From Xylaria sp. FL1777 (taxonomy: Eukaryota > Ascomycota > Sordariomycetes > Xylariales > Xylariaceae): a DNA stretch of 64,000 nucleotides. The translations under genes were made by a program, and so were the position numbers. The DNA is taken from contig MU400643.1 in assembly GCA_022578965.1 (NCBI GenBank), positions 44,700 through 108,699 of the forward strand. Direction: 5' to 3'. The notes under the pieces are model-generated. The model did no database searches. It was given only the letters and a program-made list of their open reading frames with translations, and was not told the origin of the DNA. This document shows, in pieces, positions 54,781 to 64,000 of this stretch (the stretch's first letter is position 1; each line of letters opens with the position of its first letter).

Positions 54781-55153
54781 GTACTATTAAATATAAATAT
54801 ATTAAAATCTTAAGCATAAATAGTAGTTTTATAGCTAACTTATAATAATAAAGCAATATTAATTAAACAAAATAAAAAAATGCTAATTAAAGTTAAAAAA
54901 TAAGCTAATAACTTTAAAAACAAAATATTAGCTAATATTATTAAAGCAATAAATATAATGTTTATAAGTAGTAATATAATTGCTGCTAAAAAGCTATATA
55001 GCAATAATATAGTAATTATTTTTAAAAAAGCAATATTTTAAAAAGCTAAAAAAAAAAAAAATTTATAAAAGCTTTTAAAAAAAAATTAAAAATATAACAA
55101 AAAAAAGCAGCACTAATAATAAAAGGCATTTTAGCAAAACATATTAAAGCAAT
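54778..55153 (+). repeat. 370-bp dispersed repeat, copy 2, between inverted arms
   Basis: Same sequence family as 50,180-50,552, more degraded. It fills the whole space between the inverted copies at 54,410-54,780 and 55,155-55,560, so the three parts may be one composite element. Confidence 0.7.
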
Positions 55154-55154
55154 A

Positions 55155-55560
55155 TATATTATATTATTAATAATTTGCTGTACTGCTTTATAGCGTGGTT
55201 TTTTTACTTGTGTACTTATAAGTAAAACTATATAAAAAGCTAAATAAAAACCTTATATAACAGTATTAACGCTGCTACTTCGAAGATTTTTTACTTTATA
55301 ATAACTAGTTTTTATTAATTAGTTTGCTAAACAAAAAATAATAGTTAAAAAGCGGAAAAACTTTTTTTTAAAGCTTTTAAACTTTTTGCTTTTTTAAAAA
55401 GCGCATAAAAGCTTTTTTTTTGTTTTTTAGAACTTTTAAAAAAGCACTTTTGCTTTTTTTGCTAGTTTTTTTTTTATTACCTGCTTTTTTTTTTCTTTTT
55501 TTTTCTTTTATTTTAACTGCTTTATTATATATTGTTATTTTATTAATAACTAGCAGCTAT
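55155..55560 (+). repeat. Degraded 350-bp repeat, copy 3
   Basis: Same orientation as 41,225-41,580 and inverted relative to 54,410-54,780. The apparent 87-codon frame at 55,420-55,683 is a by-product of T-rich sequence. Confidence 0.7.
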
Positions 55561-56396
55561 TTTATAATAATATTTATAGCTTTAAGCTTTTTTATAGCTA
55601 GTTATAAGTTTTTATTAGTTTATAATAGCTTAATTATAAAGCTTTTTTATAGCTGTTTTTTTTTGTTTTTTAAAAGGTTATAATATAAAACTATATATTA
55701 AAAGGGTTTTTTTTTTTATATATTTATAAAAAAGCATAAAAAAGCATAAAACTTTTTTTTTATATAAAAACACCTTTAGTTCTATTTTTTTAATGCATAT
55801 TTATATTATTATAGCTGCTTTATGCTTTAATAATTTATTATACTTTTTAAAAGCTTTATTTTTGCTTAGCTTTTATTTAATTATAGCTAAATAATTGCTG
55901 CTTATTTTAATTTAGCTTTATTTATTTGTTTATTTATTTATTTTTTAGTGCAATTTTAAGTTTTTTTTTTTTAATTACTTTTTTTGCTAAAAATTTAAAG
56001 CTAACATTAAGTTTTTTTTAGTTATGCTTTTATTATTACTTATAAGTTTGCTTTTTGTTTAGTTTTTAGCTTTTTAAGCTTTTATGTTATAAATAAAAGC
56101 TTTAATTTCTTTTGTTATTTTTTAAATTAATTTTTTAGCTGCTAAACTTTTTATGTAATACTTATAAACTACTGTTTTATTATTAAAATATAAGTTAATA
56201 AAAAAAAATTTTATTTTAGTTTTTAAGTGTTTTATTTTAGTTGTTTTAAAAGCTTTAACTATTTGCTTAAAACATTTGTTTTAAATTATTACTAATAAAT
56301 TAGCAATGCTTTTTGCTTTATTTTTTTTTTAAAGTTTTTATAGTAAATTATTATTTTATAAGCTAAAATACTTTATATTATTATAATATATATTTG

Positions 56397-57127
56397 GCTT
56401 GGTAGCATAGTGGTATATGCTTAGCTATTTTTTTTGAAGTTATAAGTTTAAGTTTTGCTTAGTTTATAGTTGCTTTGCTTTAAAGCAAAAGTTAGTTTGC
56501 TTTTAGCTTAGTTTAAATTATATGCTTGCTATACTAAAGGCATAAAAATTAAAAGTTAAATAGCTAAGCTAAAAGTTTAGGAACTTTGCTTTTTTGTTAG
56601 TGCAGCAACATAAATAACTAACTTAGTATACTAGCTACTATAAAAACAAGCAGCTTTAGCTTTTGCTACTAATGCTACATAAGCATTAGTTCTTTTATAT
56701 AGTAAATAGCTTATATTTTTAGCGTAATTAGAACTTAAAGCTTACTGCTTAATGCTAAGCAATTTATAAAAAATATAGCGCTATATAATGCTTAAAATCT
56801 ACTTAATATTATATTATTTATAGCTTGCAAAACTTAAAGCTAGCAAAGAAGCGCTTTTACTACTAATTAACAAAAAACCTCTTTGTTAGCGCGCTAATTT
56901 TTATACTTTTATATTATGAAGCAAAAGCGCTGCTAATTTAGCGTATAAGATTTAAAAGCGAAGTATTATGTAAAAAAAGCGGCAAATTAATAAGATCTGT
57001 AGTAAAACTGTTGCATACTTTGCATGTACAGGTAGTTTTTGCCCCAAAAAAGGTTTCCACTTGTACAAAGTTTTACTAAATAGCTACTAGCATAGCTAAC
57101 AAGCCGTTTATCTAAGTAATACAAATT
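56397..57127 (+). mobile_element. SINE-like element with tRNA-like head, copy B
   Basis: Full-length copy of 731 bp. The head keeps a tRNA 5' half best: GGCTTGG, then TA, D-stem GCAT, loop AGTGGTAT, D-stem ATGC, so box A reads TAGCATAGTGG, a good match to the pol III consensus. Box B is reduced to AAGTTTAAGTTTT by C-to-T and G-to-A changes. An exact direct repeat of 17-20 bp flanks it (56,377-56,396 and 57,125-57,144). The 3' end (GTAATACAAATTATTA) is shared with the other copies. Mobilisation by a LINE reverse transcriptase is inferred. Confidence 0.8.
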
Positions 57128-60100
57128 ATTATAATATATATTTGCTTTGCTTTTATTATGTTATGATTTTATATAAAGTTTTATAACTTAATTATTATAT
57201 ATAACTAAGAACATAAAAACGGCTTGCAGAGCGCTTAAACAAGCCTATAAGGTTTGTTTAAAATAAGGCCAAAAATACAGATTTAAATTTAACCTGAGCA
57301 AATATTACTTCGTTCATTTTATAAAGCTAGGCTAAAAGGCCTTTAAGCACATAGTAAAAGCGGGCTAAAAAAGAATATGCCTTAAAACAGCAGCAAAAGT
57401 GCTTAGCATATAAATAAACTATTGCTTAAACTAAAAAAAGCAACATAAAATGCTTTATAAAAAGCTAAAAAAGCAAACGTTATTAATAAGCTACTTAGCT
57501 TAATTTACATAAAAACTAAGCATAATTTAAGCAAAACTTTTATATATAGTAATAATATAAGCAATAATTAAATATAAATTAATAGCATAATATAAATTAA
57601 TAAAATAAAACTAATAGCTAAAATAAAAGTTATTAAAAATGCTTTAGTAAATTTAAAACAAATGTTTATATATTATTACTAAAGCTTATAAAAGTATATA
57701 TATAACTAACTTTAAAACAAAGTTACTAATTTTTTTTTAGATTTATAATTAAACTATAAAACTATTAAATACGCAAAAAAAGTTAAAAATATAAGCATAG
57801 CAAATTATATTTAAAAGTAGTTTAAAAAGCTAGTTTTAATAACATATAATTTAACTAGCAATAAAAAAGTTTAAAGCTATAAAATATAGCTAAATAATAG
57901 TAAAAAAAAAATATTTTAAGCTAATAAAGCATAAAGCAAACTTTTAAAAATTTTAAACTATAAAATATATTAAAAAAGCAATAAAAGCAATAAAAAAAAC
58001 AAGCTACTAATAAACCTAAAATTAATATATGTGTAGCATATTTAATAATAAACTAAAAAACAAAAAAAAACAAGGTTTAAATAAACTATTGCTAACTAGC
58101 TTTTATATAATAAGCAGCTTAATATATATAAAAGCTTATATAAAGTTAAAAGCTTTATATTAGTTTAGCTATATATAAAAAAAATTAGCTTAAAAAAGTA
58201 TTTTATATTTTAAAAAGTACTTAGCTATAAGTTGCTAATATACTAATATAATTAAGCTAAAAAGTTATTGCTATATTTTTTAAACTAGTGCTTTAAATAT
58301 AATAATATTTATAGCATACTAAAAAAGCAAACAAATTTTTAACTAAGCTATTAATTATTACATAACTTAAAAAAAGCATATAAAATAACTAAATAAGTTT
58401 TAAATATAAAAAAGCTTAATTATTATAACATAACTAAAAAACTAATTAAATTATAAGCAGCTACAAAAATATAAAAATAAAGGCTTTTAAACATAAAGCA
58501 AAAGCAATTAAGCATTAATACTAGCTTTTTTTTAAACTAAAAAAAGTTTATTATAACTATAAAGCAAAAGCTAAAACATTTATTATAAAGCTATTTGCTA
58601 TTTATAGTTTTAAAAAAGCTGCTTATTATAAGTTTACGTTTATAAATTTTAAAGTAAAGCATAATATAATAAAATACTAGAAATAGCAATACAAAATTAC
58701 AAACATAAAACTACAAAAGTTAAAAAGCATACATTATAAAAAAAGCAAAGTAATTAAGCAATTTTATTAAATATTAAATATTAAAATTTTATTAAAACTT
58801 TTAGCTACTAAATATATAATAATGCTAACTTTTAAAAGTTATATAAACATTTTTTAATTAGCTTATTTATATAGAACTTTTAGCTTTTTTATTTATTGTA
58901 GCTTTTTTTGCTTTTTTAATTATAACTTAAAGTTATATATTAGCTATAAGTATAGCTTAAATATTTCTATTAGTACAAAAATAGCGCGTAGCTATACAAG
59001 CTTTAATAAATAATTAAAGTTTTTTATTAATTCTTTTAAGCTAAAAAATTATTAGCAATACTTAAGATTAAAAAAACTTTAATAGTTAAAATAAACATAA
59101 AGTAAAGCTTAAAAACGTATAAATATTAATGTAGTTAAAAATACTTATAGAATTATAATTATTATTTTTAGCGCTTATTTTGCTTTTTTTATATTATAAG
59201 CATTTAGCAAACTTGCTAATAATATTACAAGCATAAAAATTATTAATGTTTTTATATAGTTAGCATAAAAAAACAGCAATAAAAAGTATATAACATATTA
59301 TTATAATATAAGCAATATAGTAATAATATAGTTTAAGCATTTTAGCATATTTAATAAATATAAATTTTAAAGCTATTAATAATATTTTAGCGTAAAGCAT
59401 TAAAGCATTTACTTTTATTTTAAGAATTAATGTTATAATAAAAAAGCATAACAACAAGTAGTTATAAAAGCTTAAACTATATAATAGCAAGCTAGTAGTT
59501 ATTTTGTTTAATATTATAAATTAAATAACTAATAAAAACTATAGCAAAATAACTTATAACTTTAAATATATAAGCTTAATATTAGTTAGTATATATATTT
59601 AAGTTAAGCTAGTTATAAATATATACTATAAAAAGTATAGCAGCTATAATAAAGTAAATTTTTATATAACTATAATATATTAATAATTAATTATATTATA
59701 AATTAAGCATTTTAATATACTAAAATAAACGTAAGCTAAACATATAATAGTAGTAATAATAAAAGTAATAAAATTAATAATTAAAAAAAAAAAAATTAAC
59801 ATAAATAGCTAAATAAAATAACTTACTATTTACTGCTATTTTATATTGCTTAATATATAAGCTATTTATAAGCTATACTTACTTAATAAGCTTACTGCAA
59901 AAAGCATAAAAGCAGCTTAAAAAATAAATATATAAAAAGTAAACTAAAAAATAATAAGCAATTAACTTTGCTTATAATTTAGTTATAATTTAGTTATAAA
60001 AAAACTAGTGCAGCAAAAAGCTAGTAATAATATTAAAGCAAGCAAACTATAATATATTAGCAATACAATAAAAAAAAGTTTAAAAAAAAACTAAAAAAAA

Positions 60101-60496
60101 AAAGCAGTATATTTAGCTAAATAAATGCTAAAACTAAAAAAACTGCTACAAATAGCATAAAGAAAACAGTAATACTAAAGCAAGCAAACTATAAAGCAAA
60201 AAAAATACAAAAAAAAAAAAACTACAAAGTAACTACGTAAAAGTGCATATATTTAATTAATAGCATAATATAAATAAACAAACAACCTAAAAGCAAAGAA
60301 ATAAAAAGTAAAGCATTTAATAAAATTATAACAAAACTAATATAACTTAAAAGTAAATATAAAATGTTTTTACTTAGCTACTAAAAAAAAAGTAAGCTGC
60401 TTATAGCTTGCTTTTAATTTATAAGCACAGTTTTTACTTATATATATAAAAAATAAAAACTAGTATAGCTAGTAAGCTATTAGCTTAAGTAATACA

Positions 60497-63406
60497 ATAT
60501 ATATTATATATAACTAAATGCTTAGTTTTTTTTTAAGTTTAACTAAATGTTTTTTTATTTTATATTTTTATTAAACTATACTTTTAAAAATCTTGCGTTA
60601 TTTTTTAAGTATATTATTATATTAAAAAAGTATATTATTTATATAAATACTATTTTATTGCTAAAAAAATATATTAATTTGCTTTTTTAAAATATAAACT
60701 TTATTTTGTATTATTTTGCTTAGCTTTTATATGTTTTTTATACTGCTTTTAAAGCTTTATAGTTTTATTTTATATTTAAGTTTGCTATAATAAAGTTAGT
60801 ATTATTAATAAAACTAATTATTATTAGCTTTTAATGCGCTATAAAGTTATTATAAAATATTAAAATATAAAAAAAAAAAAGAAATAAAAAGAAAAATTCT
60901 TAAAAAACTTTAACTTTTAATATTATTAGCTAAAACATTATATTATTAAAGCAAAAATATATTATATAGTTTAATATAAAAAAGTTTATTTATATAATTA
61001 TTTAAAAAAAAAAAGCCTTTTTACTATAAAATATATATTATTATTTTTTTATTAATAGTATTAAAAGCTTTTATAATATTTAGCTATGATAAAAACGCTA
61101 TACTTTTTTTACTAATTGCTTTTTTTGCTGTTTTTAATATTAGCTTAATAGCTACATTTATTAACTTATTTTGTTTGTTTTTTATTTAGTTATTTAACAA
61201 AAAACCTTTTTGCTTAATTACTTTTGCTATATAATAATATAGCTTGTTTTTTAGCATTTTTTTTATTATATAAATAAATATAATAAAGTGCTATTTTTTA
61301 GCTGTTTTTTTAGTTTTTTTTAATTTTTTAAGTTTAAGTATAACTATTATTTTTGCTTGCTTAAATTATATTAAATAGTACTTTAATAAAAAGCTAGCAA
61401 TATATAATATTGTTATTTTTTTTATTAAAGCAAGTTTATAAGCTTTAAAAAAGGTATTAAATAATAAGTTATTTTTTAGTGCTTTTTATAGCATTAACTT
61501 TTATATTAGCAATATTATATATTTTTTTTATATTAATATTAATTATAAACTTTTAATAGTTATTATAAGTTAAATCTTTTTTAAATATATTAAATAAGTT
61601 TATTAATAGTGCTAAAAAAAAGCATTTTACTAATAAAGCTATTTTTTTTTTAAAAATATTAGCAATAAACAGCTTATTTTTTGTTTATTTTAATAATAAA
61701 ATTATAATAATTTCTAAAGCTAGCTTATAAACAAACTTTACTTATTTAGCTAAGCTTTATAATAACTTAAAATTTTTAAACGCTTTTATAAATGCTTATT
61801 TTTAGTTGTACTTTTATGTTTTTTTTACTTTATTATTAAAAGCTTTTTTTTTTTTTAAAGGCTTGCTATATTGCTTTAGTTTTTTTGCTTTAAAACTTAT
61901 AGTATGCTTACTTAGCTTTTTTTTTGTTTTAATTACTTTTAAAAACTATTAAAATAATGCTTAATGTTTTTTTTTTATAGTTTTTTTAAATGTTATTTTG
62001 TTTGCTATTTTTATTAGTTATTAAATTAAAAAATTAAAAGCATTATTTAATTTATTAAATATATATAGTATGCATATTTTTATAATAATAGCTTTTGTTT
62101 TTATAACTGCTTTATTTTTATTTAATTTTAGCTAGTTTTACTTTTTTGTTTTTTTTTAAGTATTTTTATAAAACTGCTTTTAAATTAATTATAACTTTTA
62201 ATGCTTTATAGTTTAAACTTAGCTACTTTAAGTTTTTTTAATAAATAATAACTAAATTGCTAAATATTTATACTAAGTTTATTATTAAGCTTTTTTGCTT
62301 ATGTTTTATTTTAGTTATTTTTTTTTTTAAAAATAGTTAGCATAAAATTTTATTATATAATAATTAATAATTTGTATTACTTAAACAAACGGCCTATTGG
62401 CTATGCTAGTAGCTATCTAGTAAGACTTTGTACAAGTGGAAACCTTCTTCGGGGCAAAAACCACCCGTACATATAAAGTATGCAACGGTTCTGCTATAGA
62501 TCTCATTAATTCGCCGCCTTTTTTACATAATACTCCGCTTTAAATCTCGTACGCTAAGTCGGCAGCGCTTCTGCCTTGCAATGCAGGAATTTTATTATAT
62601 AGTAAACTTAAGTAGTTTATTTGCTTTTTAGCTTTTTTTGCTTTTTAAGTTTTATAATAAATAATAAAAATTAAAGTTATTTATAAATATATAGCGTTTT
62701 TTTTAGTTTGCTTACTTTATATATTTTTTAAATTAAATTATGCTATATTGTTTTTTTTTAATTTAGTAAATATATTAATTATAGAATTATTACTAAGTTA
62801 TTATTGCTTATTATTATTTTTGCTTAGTTTTTATTAATATTTTTTACTAGCGTTTTTATTATAATTTTTTTGTTTATATATAGTATAGCTTTACTTTTTA
62901 ATTAAATAACTTAATAATTATTATTATTAAAGTAATATATATTGCTATATTTATTAATTATTAGCTTTTAAATTATTATATAATTAAAGCTATTATTTTA
63001 TAATATATATATTATATTGTTTTTAAATTTTATAATGTTTTAAAAAGCAATATTATATATTATTAAGTTAACAAAAATAAATTTTTGCTTATATTATTAG
63101 TTTGCTGTTTTTTTGCTAGTAATTTTTTTTTATTTAGTTATATAAATATTAATACTATTAATATTTTTAAACTATTTTTGTTTATTTTTTTGCTTATTAC
63201 TATTGCTTTTTTAATACTTTAAAAGCTTTTAAAACATAATATATATATTATTTTTGCTTTGTTTTTTTGTTTAACTTTTTTTTAGCAAGCTTTATTTTAT
63301 ATTATGTATGCTTTTTTATAGTTTATATATTTTTGCTTTATTTTTTGCATTTTTACTAAGCAGCTTTTTTTTTTTTTTTAGTGCTTTAAAGCTAAACAAT
63401 AGCTAA
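60497..63406 (-). repeat. 2.66-kb repeat, inverted copy, interrupted by a SINE-like insertion
   Basis: Inverted partner of 50,840-53,495. It is longer by about 242 bp because of the insertion at 62,346-62,601; without it the two lengths agree. This orders events: the 2.66-kb repeat came first and the insertion later. Confidence 0.75.
62360..62587 (-). mobile_element. 5'-truncated SINE-like element, copy C
   Basis: 228 bp matching the 3' third of copies A and B in reverse orientation. The flanking 14-bp direct repeat AATTTTATTATATA (62,346-62,359 and 62,588-62,601) is exact. The partner repeat near 51,630-51,655 shows the unoccupied site. Loss of the 5' part with an intact 3' end and a 14-bp duplication is the usual result of target-primed reverse transcription. 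This copy is much less mutated than A and B and gives the best view of the original 3' sequence. Confidence 0.85.
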
Positions 63407-63414
63407 GGTTAGTA

Positions 63415-63441
63415 ATTTAGTCCTTAGTATAAGGACTAAAT
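63415..63441. repeat. 27-bp perfect inverted repeat
   Basis: Arms ATTTAGTCCTTA and TAAGGACTAAAT are perfect inverted copies around GTA. It lies immediately outside the 2.66-kb repeat and at the start of a less degraded segment. It could be abutting terminal repeats of lost elements. Confidence 0.6.
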
Positions 63442-63549
63442 GTTACGAAATTAGCACGGGGGTGGCCTTTAGAGCGGCCTAATGCCTTTATATATACTTT
63501 GCACTTTTTCTTTTGTTAGCTAAAGCTAAAGTCACGTGATAACTTATTT

Positions 63550-63679
63550 GGTTTACTAGGCTTACAGTGATTTAAAGCTTATTAAGCTTATAGTAATTTA
63601 AGGCTTACTAGGCTTATAATAATTTAAGGCTTACTAAGCTTACGATAATTTAGTGCTTATTAAACTTATAATAGTTTAA
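63550..63679. repeat. 26-bp tandem repeat, five copies
   Basis: Five units of exactly 26 bp with the form GGCTTACTAGGCTTATAATA plus ATTTAA. Differences are nearly all transitions. Each unit itself contains two related GCTTA-type half-units. Function unknown; it could be a satellite fragment. Confidence 0.85.
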
Positions 63680-64000
63680 AAAGAGTTACTACTTTTTTTA
63701 CTTTTTTTTTGTTTATATAATTATATACTTTTTATATTTAATTACTTATTTAGTTTTAGTTTTTTAGCTATTAATTTTTTATAATTGCTAAGCATTAATA
63801 TATTTATTATTTTTAATTTTTTAAGACCTTTATTAATGCATAGTAGTAAAAGTATTTTAAAAACTTCTTTAATAAACTACTATTAAAGATTTTATTATTA
63901 CTTACAAATTAAAACTTTAAAAGTAAACTTATTATATTAATATATAATAAGTTTATTATACTTTAATAGCTTTTTAATTAATAAAACTTAATATATAAAA

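Larger units (their letters stand above)
41060..64000. other. AT-rich, mutation-degraded repeat block
   Basis: From about 41,060 to the window end the sequence is dominated by A and T, with long homopolymer runs. No intact gene is visible; the open frames are low-complexity strings of Leu, Ile, Lys, Phe and Tyr. The repeats that could be resolved are listed separately. Residual cytosines are almost always in GC or AC; TC, CC and CG are rare. Less degraded islands occur at 48,100-48,597, 57,160-57,400, 62,360-62,590 and 63,415-63,540. The block continues past the window, so its full size is unknown. It is consistent with heterochromatin, possibly pericentromeric or subtelomeric, but nothing here decides between these. 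Confidence 0.9.

Noticed and set aside
55420..55683. Hydrophobic 87-codon frame in the AT-rich block as a membrane protein
   Set aside because: Phe/Leu/Ile runs result from T-rich DNA; the same sequence is part of a repeat found three times.

Overview
The window looks like a chromosome piece from a filamentous ascomycete (Pezizomycotina, probably Sordariomycetes). The evidence is short 50-140 bp GT-AG introns, fungal branch-site motifs, a FlbD-type Myb regulator, a fungal O-GlcNAc-transferase-like protein with a long low-complexity N-terminus, and a long AT-rich block that looks mutated by a RIP-like process. All gene models were spliced by hand from reading frame, splice signals and remembered family conservation. 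No database search was possible, so genus and species are not assigned.

Layout. Positions 1-41,060 have ordinary base composition and hold nine gene models in two kinds of neighbourhood. From 1 to about 19,900 genes are sparse: an NCBP3-like RNA-binding protein (1708-3105, +), an unknown coiled-coil protein (4222-6123, +) and the conidiation regulator flbD (13,120-14,058, -). flbD sits between two gene-free stretches of about 7.0 and 5.9 kb that are rich in microsatellites. From 19,941 to 37,089 genes are denser and all on the minus strand: the GT41 O-GlcNAc-transferase-like protein, ribosomal protein L12 (uL11), COPII subunit Sec23, and two serine-rich proteins of unknown function. A plus-strand Cys/His-rich protein of unknown function (39,183-40,874) is the last gene before the AT-rich block.

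From about 41,060 to the end the sequence becomes extremely AT-rich. I see no intact gene in these 23 kb. It is a graveyard of repeats: a SINE-like family of about 730 bp with a tRNA-like head (two full copies and one 5'-truncated copy, all with target-site duplications), a 2.66-kb repeat present twice in inverted orientation, a 550-bp tandem duplication, a nested cluster of 350-bp repeats, a 498-bp foldback element that is barely mutated, and a 26-bp tandem array. Where copies can be compared, C-to-T changes fall mainly at cytosines preceded by a pyrimidine (TC, CC). Surviving cytosines across the block are almost all GC or AC. This is not the classical CpA signature of RIP and is the most unusual signal in the window.

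A second clear mobile element lies in the gene-bearing part: a 649-bp non-autonomous Mutator-type element at 626-1274 with 52-bp terminal inverted repeats and a perfect 9-bp target duplication. The identified genes are housekeeping or developmental (mRNA cap/export, translation, ER export, protein O-glycosylation, sporulation control). They do not form an obvious cluster or pathway.
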